Assembly (NCBI RefSeq): GCF_900143645.1
Contig: NZ_FRFD01000003.1
Location: forward strand, 496,001-560,000
Reading direction: 5' to 3'
Origin: Anaerocolumna xylanovorans DSM 12503
Lineage (GTDB): Bacteria; Bacillota; Clostridia; Lachnospirales; Lachnospiraceae
DNA: 64,000 nt
Shown: positions 1 through 8,312 of the stretch, piece by piece
Position numbering within the stretch: the stretch's first letter is position 1
How the letters are laid out: the number at the start of each line of letters is the position of its first letter
Notes under the pieces: generated by a model
What the model saw: only the letters and a program-made list of their open reading frames with translations
What the model was told of the DNA's origin: nothing
Databases searched by the model: none
Made by a program: the position numbers and the translations under genes

Positions 1-1
1 A

Positions 2-835
2 AACAATGGGAATGAACGGCAATGGCAGATGTATGAGTTTTACAGCTACCAGAAAGGAAATACCGTTTATGCAGGAATCCGCAGGATTGGAAAAGCCGTA
101 TTTTTATTTAACTATAAACAGAGTTCGATTAATATAAACATAGAAGTGCCGGAAGATATGGGTGATGTTAACCTGAAAACGGCAAGCGGCAGCATTCAGG
201 TGTCTGATGTGACTGTAGAACGTATGCTGGCTGGTACAGCAAGCGGGGACTTAAAGGCAGAAGATGTTACAGCGAAATTTCTTTCATTGAAAAGCGCAAG
301 CGGTGATATCGAGGCAAGAAATATAACCGCCGACATAATAGACAATAGCTCTTTAAGCGGTGATTTGGAGTGCGAAAATATTAAAACAAGTGAATGCAAA
401 ATCAGCAGTACAAGCGGTGATGTCGAAATCAATGAATTTGCCATGAATCATGCGGATATCAGCAGCCTAAGCGGTGATATAGAAATTCCACATGTGACCG
501 GTGAAGACTTAAGAGTTAGCAGTATTAGCGGCAGCGTATCACTGGGAGTGAATGTAAATCGGTGCTATATAAGCTCAAAAAGCGGAGATATTGAAGTGAA
601 ATGCAATGGTGACCTTATACTTGAGTCCGGCAATATAAGCGGAGATATCAGAGTTCATTTGAAAAACCATAACAACGGATATTGTATCAAGTCCAAAACC
701 ACCTCCGGTAAGTTTGATATTGATTATGATGCAATGCACCATAGAAATCTGAAGACCGGGACATATTCCTATGGCGGCAAGGGGAGTGAACTTAGTTTAA
801 GCACTGTAAGCGGTGATATCCGCCTGTATGATTAA
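2..835 (+). CDS. DUF4097-type beta-strand repeat protein, 5' end cut by window edge
   Basis: The reading frame is open to the left edge of the window, so the gene almost certainly starts upstream; the first ATG at 29 has no ribosome site and residues before it read on sensibly. The visible 277 codons are a regular series of about 20-residue units, each holding a Ser-Gly-Asp or Ser-Gly-Ser step followed by alternating hydrophobic residues (SGDIEA, SGDLEC, SGDVEI, SGDIEI, SGDIRV, SGDIRL; about eleven units). This is the signature of DUF4097 beta-solenoid proteins, often exported or envelope-associated and linked to stress regulators. No membrane segment or signal peptide is visible in the part present; the missing N-terminus may hold one. 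Function is unknown. A strong terminator hairpin follows, so this is the last gene of its transcript. Confidence 0.8.
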   Translation, partial: NNGNERQWQMYEFYSYQKGNTVYAGIRRIGKAVFLFNYKQSSININIEVPEDMGDVNLKTASGSIQVSDVTVERMLAGTASGDLKAEDVTAKFLSLKSASGDIEARNITADIIDNSSLSGDLECENIKTSECKISSTSGDVEINEFAMNHADISSLSGDIEIPHVTGEDLRVSSISGSVSLGVNVNRCYISSKSGDIEVKCNGDLILESGNISGDIRVHLKNHNNGYCIKSKTTSGKFDIDYDAMHHRNLKTGTYSYGGKGSELSLSTVSGDIRLYD

Positions 836-858
836 TAAAGCAATATTTGTCAGGAAGT

Positions 859-915
859 AAAAACCCCTATAACTCTCTTTCAGACAGTGGATGAAGGAAA
901 GTTATGGGGGTTTTT
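859..915 (+). terminator. Rho-independent terminator after the DUF4097 gene
   Basis: A 15-bp stem (AAAAACCCCTATAAC at 859-873 with GTTATGGGGGTTTTT at 901-915, one G-U pair) ends in a T-run 24 bases after the stop codon. The rest of the 309-base gap to the next gene (916-1144) is AT-rich and shows no gene or further clear signal. Confidence 0.85.
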
Positions 916-1144
916 CGCTTATACCAATAATCGCAGGCAGGAGCAAAGCTGCCAGCACAGGAAACTTTATAAGAAAAGACTTTCTGAATAATCTTATTGT
1001 GCATGTAAGGTGAATGAAATATAATAAAGGGTAGTCGTATAAGCAGAATATATAAGTGATGTATGAGGCATACAAGGCAGATTATCAAAGTATTCTTATA
1101 CAATGAGAATGGAACCTTTCAAAGCACAGTTGGGGTAGAAAACC

Positions 1145-2068
1145 ATGAGAAATATAGAAAGCGTACAATACAAAAACGGAAGCAAGGAAGAATTATTGCC
1201 AGGCATTACACCGGATTTTCCCTATATTGCTTCTTATGTTGAACTCGATAAATTCATAGGCCGTCAAGCGCCGTGGCATTGGCATAAAGAAGTCGAGTTA
1301 TTCTATATCAAACAAGGTGTGCTGGAATACTACACGCCTAAAGGGAAAATGATTTTTCCGGCTGGTTCCGGCGGCCTTGTCAACTCGAATGTGCTCCATA
1401 TGACAAAACTGCAGGACGGAGCCGAGGATACAACGCAAATACTCCATATATTTGATACTGCTTTCATCAGCGGCCAACAAGGGAGCCTTATCGAGCGGAA
1501 ATACGTACTCCCTCTTGTTACTGCCGGACAGGTAGAAATGATTGGATTGTACCCGGAAAACCCGGAACAGGCACAGCTACTACGACTGCTCTATCAATCC
1601 TTTCAATATTCTAAAATGGATTGCGCTTATGAAATCAAGTTAAGAGCTGCACTTTCGGAAATATGGTGCGGGATCTTGAATATTTCCGAACCGCTATGGA
1701 GCGTGAAGGGTTCTTACAACAAAACCAGCGATAAAATAAAGCTCATGCTGATTTATATCCATGAACATTATGCGGATAAGATCACAATAGCGGAAATAGC
1801 TGCCGCCGCTTATATCAGTGAGCGTGAATGTTTCCGTGTATTTCATGACAGTTTGCGTATGACCCCTGTGGAATACCTGAAAAGCTACCGTATACAGAAA
1901 GCCTGTCACTTGTTGGCGGAAAGCAACGAATCACTTACCTATATCTGCAACGCCTGCGGGTTGGGAAGCAGCAGTTATTTTGGAAAGACATTCCGCGACT
2001 GTATGGGGTGTACCCCTATGGAGTATCGCAGCAAATGGCAGGATAGTGATATAAACAGGCAGAAATAA
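1145..2068 (+). CDS. AraC/XylS family transcriptional regulator
   Basis: 307 residues with the standard two-part layout of AraC regulators. Residues about 20-110 form a cupin-like sensor half with the metal/ligand-strand motif PWHWHKEVELFYIKQG; residues about 195-300 carry the two helix-turn-helix units, with YISERECFRVFHDSLRMTP as the first recognition region and the family-typical closing motif G(L)GSSSYFGKTFRDCMGCTPMEYR. The GGGGT at 1131-1135 lies about 9 bases before the ATG. It stands alone with a small conserved-looking gene downstream, a pairing that suggests local control of that gene or of a transporter lost or located elsewhere. The inducer cannot be read from sequence. Family assignment is firm; target is unknown. 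Confidence 0.9.
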   Translation: MRNIESVQYKNGSKEELLPGITPDFPYIASYVELDKFIGRQAPWHWHKEVELFYIKQGVLEYYTPKGKMIFPAGSGGLVNSNVLHMTKLQDGAEDTTQILHIFDTAFISGQQGSLIERKYVLPLVTAGQVEMIGLYPENPEQAQLLRLLYQSFQYSKMDCAYEIKLRAALSEIWCGILNISEPLWSVKGSYNKTSDKIKLMLIYIHEHYADKITIAEIAAAAYISERECFRVFHDSLRMTPVEYLKSYRIQKACHLLAESNESLTYICNACGLGSSSYFGKTFRDCMGCTPMEYRSKWQDSDINRQK

Positions 2069-2140
2069 TATATTTTTTAAAAAACGATTGCACTATAATG
2101 ACATTTATAAAGTTGATTGTGCAATCAATAAACAAAGCTG

Positions 2141-2172
2141 GCAGTCATCTTTAACAGGTGGCTGCTTTTTGT
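2141..2172 (+). terminator. Probable terminator after the AraC gene
   Basis: GCAGTCATC (2141-2149) pairs with GGTGGCTGC (2157-2165 region) through two G-U pairs and is followed by TTTTTG. It separates the regulator from the small gene downstream. Just before it, GATTGCAC (2086-2093) and GTGCAATC (2119-2126) form a perfect 8-bp inverted repeat beside a TATAAT at 2094-2099, which could be a promoter/operator for the small gene if the hairpin is an attenuator rather than a full stop. Confidence 0.5.
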
Positions 2173-2278
2173 ATTTGAAGATGTCATTTCGGGTATTCAG
2201 TCGGCTTACAGCGCTGGTATCAGGAAAATAATTACGAGTTTGACCAAAATATATGTTTGCGAAAAGGAGAGAAAAGTA

Positions 2279-2518
2279 ATGATTAAACTTAACATCCTCA
2301 ACATGGAAGGATTCTTGCAAGTTGTAAACAGTTGTAAAGATGCTGTAAATATCATCCAACCGGACGGGAGAAAGGAAGACATCAACAAGAAATACGATAT
2401 TCAACGGGGACTGCAAAACAGGTACCACGAAAATCGGGGCAGACTGCCGCTCTCACTTGACATTCCAAACTCCAAAGACTATCTAAGGATTGTCTACTAT
2501 TCCATAGACGAGCGTTAA
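2279..2518 (+). CDS. Small uncharacterised protein, 79 residues
   Basis: The start chosen is the ATG at 2279, because AAGGAG at 2264-2269 sits 9 bases before it; an upstream in-frame ATG at 2240 has no ribosome site. The product (MIKLNILNMEGFLQVVNSC...) is a compact, charged, soluble protein with no membrane segment or recognised catalytic motif. Proteins of this general form occur in clostridial genomes beside AraC regulators and multidrug exporters and are sometimes mislabelled in databases as poly(A) polymerase; that label is not supported by any nucleotidyltransferase motif here. It lies between an AraC gene and a converging drug exporter. Function unknown; that it is a real gene is supported by its ribosome site and the terminator after it. 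Confidence 0.65.
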   Translation: MIKLNILNMEGFLQVVNSCKDAVNIIQPDGRKEDINKKYDIQRGLQNRYHENRGRLPLSLDIPNSKDYLRIVYYSIDER

Positions 2519-2546
2519 ATACGCTTTACCTGTAAAGCTGTTTACA

Positions 2547-2584
2547 GCAAAGTAGCCCGGCCGTTTTCGGTCGGGCTACTTTGC
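2547..2584. terminator. Bidirectional terminator between converging genes
   Basis: A near-perfect 17-bp stem (GCAAAGTAGCCCGGCCG at 2547-2563, CGGTCGGGCTACTTTGC at 2568-2584, one G-U pair) with a TTTT loop. It lies between the small plus-strand gene and the minus-strand exporter. The T-run is weak on both sides, so termination relies on the very stable stem. Confidence 0.7.
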
Positions 2585-2633
2585 TTGGAAAAGAAAGCAA
2601 AAGGAATTTAGCTCTCAATAGCTTATCTTTTTA

Positions 2634-4055
2634 TTATTTCTTGGATTTCTTGTTAGTTAAGAACAAAGTTGGAATGAGCAATACCAAACTAAGGACTAAT
2701 GCTAACATGAAACCATTATGGTAAGTAGTGGTCATGAGAGGAGTCGTTGGGACTTTACCTTGGACCCCAAGGCTAACAACCGTTGCAAGCACTGCTGAAC
2801 CAAACGCACCACCAATATTTTGCATGAGTCTGGTTCCGACACTGGCTTGCGCAATTTCTTGTTTGACCATACCAGTGTATGCATCAGTCATCATTGGAAT
2901 GGTGATACCACCGATACCGATACCGCGAACAAACAAGACAACACTCACAACAATGAGTGAAGATGCCTCACCAAAGAAGACAAATGGAATCGTGCCAACG
3001 ATGGCTAATGTCAAACTTACCAAGACAACATTACGCGCACCCAATTTATCAGTTAGCTTACCAATCAACGGACGAGCAACTAACATACCGATACCTTGTG
3101 GAATCAAGATCAATCCAGCGCTCAAAACTGAGAAGCCCTTAATGTTTTGGAAAAACAAAGGTAATAACAACATGGGACCGTTGGTGGCAATCCCTGCAAG
3201 GAACAAGCCAACCATGACGGCGCTGAAATTTTTCATCTTAAACAAGTGTAATGGGAGAATTGCCTGTTCCTTTTTGATAGCAGCGTAAATCAGGTAGATG
3301 GCTAAAATTGCGATCCCAGAGGCAACATAACCAATAGTCGTGCTGTTGTTAAATGTAGCATTCTTCGCTGCTTTCGTAATCCCATAAATCAAGGCGGCCG
3401 AACTGGCACCCAATAAAATGATACCAATGAAGTCGAATTTGGCTTTCATATTAGCCGGCGTGAAGTTAGGCAACTTCATAGTCATCAAAGTGATGGCAAG
3501 AATACCAATTGGAATGTTGACAAAGAAAATGTAACGCCATGACAAGAATTGGACAATCACAGCCCCAATAACCGGGCCAAGGATTGGGCCCAAGACAGTT
3601 GGGATACCAATGGTCGAGATCATACGTCCCATTCGGTCCCTTCCAGCGACTTCAACACACAAAGTAGTCACCAATGTCATAATAAAGCCGGCACTGAAAC
3701 CTTGAACAATCCGGAAAATAATCATTGAATTGATACTCCAGCTAAGTCCCGCAGCAATTGAAGCTGCTAAGAATAATACATTAGCACCAATCATTAACCA
3801 TTTACCATTGAAACGTTGGACCGCCCAACCAGCAAGTGGCACTGAGATTGCCATAGATAACACATAACCCGTAATTACCCATTGAATTAAATCAAGTCCG
3901 ATACTGAAATCACTACTCAAATGCTTTATGGCAATGTTTACCATTGTGGAATCAAGCAGTGGCATAATTGCTCCAAGTACTAAAATCCAGGCAATGTTCA
4001 TGATGCTCTTTGGAATCGGCTCAAGTTCCGGAGCTTTTTTATTCTTACTCATCAT
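2634..4055 (-). CDS. MFS multidrug exporter, DHA2 (14-TM, EmrB/QacA) family
   Basis: 473 residues from the ATG at 4055, chosen because GAGGAGG (4064-4070) lies 8 bases upstream of it; an earlier in-frame ATG at 4094 lacks a site. The protein is almost wholly hydrophobic helices. The drug:H+ antiporter marks are present: motif D1 (LDSTMVNIAI, TM1), motif C (LGPILGPVIGAVI, TM5) and a motif-A loop (GKLTDKLGARNVV). It should export hydrophobic or cationic drugs across the cell membrane in exchange for protons. Codons differ from neighbours: CCA, CGT, GGT, CAA and TTG are favoured, where flanking genes use AGG/AGA, GGA, CCG and CAG, which suggests transfer from a lactic acid bacterium. It is divergent from a MerR-type regulator and ends against a strong hairpin. 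Substrate is not known. Confidence 0.9.
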   Translation of the reverse strand: MMSKNKKAPELEPIPKSIMNIAWILVLGAIMPLLDSTMVNIAIKHLSSDFSIGLDLIQWVITGYVLSMAISVPLAGWAVQRFNGKWLMIGANVLFLAASIAAGLSWSINSMIIFRIVQGFSAGFIMTLVTTLCVEVAGRDRMGRMISTIGIPTVLGPILGPVIGAVIVQFLSWRYIFFVNIPIGILAITLMTMKLPNFTPANMKAKFDFIGIILLGASSAALIYGITKAAKNATFNNSTTIGYVASGIAILAIYLIYAAIKKEQAILPLHLFKMKNFSAVMVGLFLAGIATNGPMLLLPLFFQNIKGFSVLSAGLILIPQGIGMLVARPLIGKLTDKLGARNVVLVSLTLAIVGTIPFVFFGEASSLIVVSVVLFVRGIGIGGITIPMMTDAYTGMVKQEIAQASVGTRLMQNIGGAFGSAVLATVVSLGVQGKVPTTPLMTTTYHNGFMLALVLSLVLLIPTLFLTNKKSKK

Positions 4056-4135
4056 AAATGAATCCTCCTCATTATGTGCAGCGTTTTTGTTCATAGTTTT
4101 TTACTTTACAAAACGCCGTTCTTTGTTTACAATAA

Positions 4136-4166
4136 GGTATAATCTATCACGTGACGTTCGAGTCAA
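4136..4166 (-). promoter_or_regulatory. MerR-type long-spacer promoter for the exporter
   Basis: On the minus strand TTGACT (plus 4161-4166) is the -35 box and TATACC or TTATAC (plus 4136-4142) the -10 box, separated by 18-19 bases instead of 17. Overlong spacers are the hallmark of promoters activated by MerR-family regulators through DNA distortion. The spacer holds the partly palindromic core ACGTCACGTGAT, the likely operator for the divergent MerR protein. Confidence 0.6.
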
Positions 4167-4214
4167 GCGTTTTTCAAAAAAATATTAAAAACTTTTTTTG
4201 AGGAGAAAAAGGCA

Positions 4215-4970
4215 ATGAAAAGTGTAAATGAAGTGAGTAAGCTCTCCGGCGTAAGTCGCCGTACCTTGCAATATTATGATGAAATCGGATTGTTACCGCC
4301 CAGCGCGGTGAAAAAGTCGGGCTACCGCCAATATGATGACGAGAGCCTGCGCCGACTGTGGAGTATTTTGTTTTATAAAGAGCTTGGCATTTCCCTTGAT
4401 GACATTCGGTTGCTGCTTGAGAGTCCAAAGGAAATGGAAAAAGAGATCATGCGGCAGCATAAACAAATTCTCTTGGAAAAACAATCTGGGATACAAAAAA
4501 TGATACTGTCAGTTGACCGGATATTGAATAACGATTTTGATATTTCAATGCTGCGGGATTTTGATAAAAATAGAATTGAAACAATGAAGAAAACATATGC
4601 AAATGAAATCCGAGTATTAATGGAAAGCGGTTTTTTTCTTCCGGTAGTGAGAAGCGGCATACTTTCGGGCAACATGTCCATTATGGAAAATGCTTCGAAA
4701 ATAATGCACATGGATTTTGGTAAGATCATTGCTCTTGGCGAGGAAGTCTTCCAAAAATTTTGCAATGCCATGAAGGATGGCTCGGACAGCTTGGCGGCAA
4801 AAGATGCGGTCAATGCTTATATGCAATTTATAAATATATTTATTCCCTGTGATGATACAGCTTTTCGTAAAATCGGACAGGCGTATTTGAAGCATAAAGA
4901 AGAATTGGACAAAAAGACACCGGGGCTTGCGGAGTTTGTAAGTGCGGCAATTATGCATGTGTATCCATAA
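4215..4970 (+). CDS. MerR family transcriptional regulator (TipA/BmrR-like)
   Basis: 251 residues. The N-terminal 70 residues are a MerR winged helix: VNEVSKLSGVSRRTLQYYDEIGLL with the wing GYRQYDDESLRRL, followed by the long dimerisation helix (about residues 75-115). The remaining 130 residues are an all-helical sensor part comparable in size to TipAS drug-binding domains; no metal-binding cysteines typical of CueR or ZntR are present, which favours an organic ligand. GAGGAG lies 8-9 bases before the ATG. Its position, divergent from a drug exporter with a MerR-style promoter between them, indicates it activates the exporter when a drug is bound. Codon use looks more like the host than the exporter does. 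Confidence 0.87.
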   Translation: MKSVNEVSKLSGVSRRTLQYYDEIGLLPPSAVKKSGYRQYDDESLRRLWSILFYKELGISLDDIRLLLESPKEMEKEIMRQHKQILLEKQSGIQKMILSVDRILNNDFDISMLRDFDKNRIETMKKTYANEIRVLMESGFFLPVVRSGILSGNMSIMENASKIMHMDFGKIIALGEEVFQKFCNAMKDGSDSLAAKDAVNAYMQFINIFIPCDDTAFRKIGQAYLKHKEELDKKTPGLAEFVSAAIMHVYP

Positions 4971-5110
4971 TCAGGATATTAAAACGCGTGCGGTACAGTT
5001 TTGCCCGGTGCATTCTGCCGTAAGCGTCCTAACAGCCTCGTTTATATTGAACAAATGGTAAATCAATAATTGAATGGAATCAAAATACATGAAGGGTAAA
5101 GAAAAATAGA

Positions 5111-5677
5111 ATGAAAAAATTGTTCGGAAAATTCCAATATAATTCACCGGTAACTTTGACTTTTGCTTTTGCTTCGCTGGCAGTGCTGCTGTCAGGCTAT
5201 GTGACGGGAGGACTGTCTACGCACTTGCTATTTAGTGTATACCGTTCCTCTTTGGCAGACCCTTTGAGCTATTTCAGAGTGTTTGGCCATGTTCTTGGTC
5301 ATGCAAATTGGAGCCATTACTCTGGCAATATGGTCTTGTTTTTGGTATTAGGGCCAATTCTGGAAGAAAAATACAAATCAAAGGATTTTCTTTTAATGCT
5401 TGCCATTACTGCGCTTGCATCGGGATTATTTTACGTTATTCTATATCCCGGTAATGTATTATTAGGGGCAAGCGGTATTGTATTTATGATGATAGTCCTA
5501 TCGTCTGCGGCTGGCATGAAGGATGGGAAAATTCCTCTTACTCTGATATTGGTTGTAATAGTTTACCTTGGAGGCGAGGTATTAAGTATCGGAGCAAAAG
5601 ATGGAGTAGCCCATGCAGCCCATATTATAGGGGGAATCTGTGGAGCAGGTTTTGGTTTGGTTCGCAGGCGCACATAG
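5111..5677 (+). CDS. Rhomboid-family intramembrane serine protease
   Basis: 188 residues, about six membrane helices. Rhomboid landmarks are visible: the helix-2 motif HANWSHYSGNMVLF with the oxyanion-side His and Asn, the catalytic GASG serine near residue 121, and the catalytic histidine in the last helix (VAHAAHIIGGICGAGFG, about residue 170). The enzyme cleaves transmembrane segments of other membrane proteins within the bilayer. The length is short for the family but the catalytic pair and the six-helix core are all there. It stands alone between a MerR gene and the restriction pair and is followed by a terminator. Natural substrate cannot be inferred. Confidence 0.9.
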   Translation: MKKLFGKFQYNSPVTLTFAFASLAVLLSGYVTGGLSTHLLFSVYRSSLADPLSYFRVFGHVLGHANWSHYSGNMVLFLVLGPILEEKYKSKDFLLMLAITALASGLFYVILYPGNVLLGASGIVFMMIVLSSAAGMKDGKIPLTLILVVIVYLGGEVLSIGAKDGVAHAAHIIGGICGAGFGLVRRRT

Positions 5678-5749
5678 ACCAGCCTTAAGCGGAAACGATT
5701 ATTTATAGAAAATATAGAAGTCTTGTAAGTTGATTTAAGAGAAGTAAAT

Positions 5750-5789
5750 AATACCCTGCGGCCTTTGACTGGCTGCAGGGTATTTGGGT
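5750..5789 (+). terminator. Terminator after the rhomboid gene
   Basis: AATACCCTGC (5750-5759) pairs perfectly with GCAGGGTATT (5775-5784) around a 15-base loop, 70 bases after the stop codon, with a short T-rich tail. Confidence 0.75.
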
Positions 5790-5808
5790 TATAGAAAGCA
5801 GAAATGTT

Positions 5809-5837
5809 TTGAAATTTATTTATGCCTGTTCTATAAT
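5809..5837 (+). promoter_or_regulatory. Vegetative promoter of the McrBC-like pair
   Basis: TTGAAA (5809-5814), a 17-base spacer and a perfect TATAAT (5832-5837) lie 70 bases before the GTG start of the restriction ATPase gene. Confidence 0.75.
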
Positions 5838-5906
5838 AGTAAATAATAACTGTAATAAACAGTAAAATAGCATACAAAAAATAATTACATTCGGAGGAAA
5901 TTTTTT

Positions 5907-8312
5907 GTGGGGAATATAAGAAATGAATTTATCGGATGGATGAGAAAACAAATAAAAAGGACAGGAGAACCGTACAAAGTTAACACAATAAATCAATATA
6001 CCTCTGCTTTAAGACATACGACAGCTAAACTTAAGGACCTGGATATTGAAAGTGCCGATTTATTCCAATACGATACCTATGAAAAATTCATTAAGGTATA
6101 TCAGATTCTTATAAGGCATCCCATGATGAGAGAAATAGAACTGGCTGACGGGAATAAAGCATATTCCAATGGGATGAAAATGTATCTCAAATTCTTACAG
6201 GAAAGAACCGGTAAGGCAGTTGCGGATGAGGCGGAAAAGGTGGATTTTAGCTGGACAGGCTTTTATTCTAAATTGGCAGATTCTCTATTGTTATATAAAA
6301 ATAACAGAAAACAACTATTAAAAATATTGTATCAGATATTTGATACAACAGAAATTAAAAATAGTTTAATTTATAAAGGGGAAGCTCTAAAGGATGTTTG
6401 CCCTTTTACCATATTTGGAATTTTTAATAAAGGCTCTAATGCTAACCGAACGAAACTGCTTGGACAATTTGCAGTTGAATTTGGTATAGAGGAGAAGGTG
6501 CCTGTAACTTTTGAGGGGATACCGGTACTTAATCCTATGATGGCATGGCTTTTTGCCGGAAATGAAGCGGCAGATAACGGAGATATCGATAATTTATGGG
6601 AGTTGTTTGAAGCTGCAATTAAATATGCAGATGGTAATACCGGAAGAAGGAATGATGTAATAAATTATTATAATAAGGTCATTAAGCAGAAATGTGCAAA
6701 GTGGAATGTATCGATGGGATTGTATTGGATACGCCCGTGGAATTACCTGCCTTTGGATGACAGAACCCGTAGGTATTGCATAAAATATAATATTTATTCA
6801 CCGTTAGGAAATATAATCGGGAGTTGGAAGCAGCCGCCGGAAGGTGAGAGCTATCTTCAAGTGGTAGAGGAACTTAAAAATACTTTTATGCCAGAGGAAA
6901 GAGAAGGTGTTCATAGCTTTCCTGAATTATCATTGGCCGCATGGCTTGATGGGCAATCGGATTCTGCTTCCATTAACAGTAAAGAAGAAATCAGTGAATC
7001 TGACGCGGCGGATACAGAGAATGAGGAAGAAACGAATAAGAATTTCTGGTGGCTGAATGCCAATCCGAAACTTTGGAATTTTGCAGAGATTGGAGTTGGA
7101 GAGGAAGTTGAGTGGACACTATATAGCGATAATGGTAATAAGAGAAGAATATTTCAGAATTTCCTGGATGCGAAAGCAGGAGATGTGGTAATCGGCTATG
7201 AATCAACACCAGTTAAGCAGATTGTTGCGTTAGGCAAAGTAAGCCGTGAGAATGACGGAGAATTTATTTATATTAGAAAGACCGAGAGTTTGACGAATCC
7301 CATTCCTCTCTCTGACATAAAATACCTGGACGAATTGCAGAACATGGAGTGTTTTGTGAACACACAGGGGAGCTTTTTTAAGCTTGCGAGGCATGAATAT
7401 GATATCTTGCTTGAAATAATAAGAGAGCAGAATCCGCTGCCAAAAGAGGTTTCTGCAGATACATATACGAAAGATGATTTTCTTAGAGAAGTATTTATGC
7501 CGGCAATGGAATATGACGCACTGGTTTCATTAGTAAACAGAAAAAAGAATGTCATATTGCAAGGAGCTCCGGGAGTAGGGAAGACATTTGCCGCAAAGCG
7601 TCTGGCCTATTCTATTATGGGGTGCAAAGATGAGAGCAGAATCTGTTCTGTTCAATTCCATCAGAGCTATTCCTATGAAGATTTCATCATGGGGTATAGG
7701 CCGTGCGAAGAGGGCTTTAGGCTCGAGTATGGCATATTCTATAATTTTTGCAAGAAAGCGGAAAATAAACCGAAAGAGCCGTTCTTCTTTATTATAGATG
7801 AAATTAACAGGGGAAATTTAAGTAAGATATTTGGGGAATTGCTCATGCTGATTGAGAATGATAAAAGAGGACAGAAAATGGTATTGGCCTATAACGGTTT
7901 ACCTTTTGCAGTTCCGGATAATATACATATAATCGGAATGATGAATACAGCGGACAGAAGCCTGGCAATGATTGATTATGCGCTGCGCAGGCGTTTTAGT
8001 TTCTTTCACGTAAGACCTGCTTTTAAGAGCAGTGGATTTATGGAATACCAAAGGAACTTAAACAATCATAATTTTGATAGACTGATTATGGTTATTGAAG
8101 AGCTAAATGAGGCTATTATAAATGACGCTTCCCTTGGGGAAGGATTTGTTATCGGGCACAGTTATTTCTGTGAAGGAGAACAGTTCCAGGAACAGTGGCT
8201 GCATGAAATAGTGGAATATGATATTGTACCCATCCTTGAAGAATACTGGTATGACGATAAAGCTAAGGCAAAATCATGGTCCGACCGGTTATATGGTGCG
8301 CTAAATGAATAA
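5907..8312 (+). CDS. McrB-type AAA+ restriction ATPase/GTPase with EVE domain
   Basis: 801 residues from a GTG start with GGAGG 9 bases upstream. Three parts can be seen: an N-terminal helical region (1-370) starting with a tyrosine-recombinase-like SAM helix bundle; an EVE/PUA-like domain (about 379-508, starting FWWLNANPKLWNF) of the kind that reads modified bases; and a C-terminal AAA+ motor with Walker A GAPGVGKT (about 553-560), Walker B FFIIDEINRG (about 630) and the McrB signature MNTADRSL (about 677) plus arginine-rich ALRRRFSF. In McrBC systems this subunit recognises modified DNA, hydrolyses nucleotide, translocates and recruits the McrC nuclease. Its gene overlaps mcrC by 8 bases. 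The EVE domain suggests recognition of modified cytosine, but the exact base is unknown. Confidence 0.92.
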   Translation: MGNIRNEFIGWMRKQIKRTGEPYKVNTINQYTSALRHTTAKLKDLDIESADLFQYDTYEKFIKVYQILIRHPMMREIELADGNKAYSNGMKMYLKFLQERTGKAVADEAEKVDFSWTGFYSKLADSLLLYKNNRKQLLKILYQIFDTTEIKNSLIYKGEALKDVCPFTIFGIFNKGSNANRTKLLGQFAVEFGIEEKVPVTFEGIPVLNPMMAWLFAGNEAADNGDIDNLWELFEAAIKYADGNTGRRNDVINYYNKVIKQKCAKWNVSMGLYWIRPWNYLPLDDRTRRYCIKYNIYSPLGNIIGSWKQPPEGESYLQVVEELKNTFMPEEREGVHSFPELSLAAWLDGQSDSASINSKEEISESDAADTENEEETNKNFWWLNANPKLWNFAEIGVGEEVEWTLYSDNGNKRRIFQNFLDAKAGDVVIGYESTPVKQIVALGKVSRENDGEFIYIRKTESLTNPIPLSDIKYLDELQNMECFVNTQGSFFKLARHEYDILLEIIREQNPLPKEVSADTYTKDDFLREVFMPAMEYDALVSLVNRKKNVILQGAPGVGKTFAAKRLAYSIMGCKDESRICSVQFHQSYSYEDFIMGYRPCEEGFRLEYGIFYNFCKKAENKPKEPFFFIIDEINRGNLSKIFGELLMLIENDKRGQKMVLAYNGLPFAVPDNIHIIGMMNTADRSLAMIDYALRRRFSFFHVRPAFKSSGFMEYQRNLNNHNFDRLIMVIEELNEAIINDASLGEGFVIGHSYFCEGEQFQEQWLHEIVEYDIVPILEEYWYDDKAKAKSWSDRLYGALNE

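Noticed and set aside
180..830. Tandem DNA repeat or CRISPR-like array in the first gene
   Set aside because: The periodic AGCGGTGATAT pieces come from the Ser-Gly-Asp protein repeats; spacing and intervening codons vary as expected for a beta-solenoid, with no spacer/repeat structure.
867..1103. 78-codon minus-strand open frame in the gap before araC
   Set aside because: Overlaps the terminator hairpin, has no ribosome site and an unconvincing composition.
2728..3288. 186-codon open frame on the plus strand opposite the drug exporter
   Set aside because: It is the antisense shadow of the exporter gene; no ribosome site and low-complexity Pro/Thr-rich translation.
6583..6595. TATCGATA-type site inside the McrB-like gene as an operator
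   Set aside because: It lies within well-conserved coding sequence far from any promoter and is probably chance.
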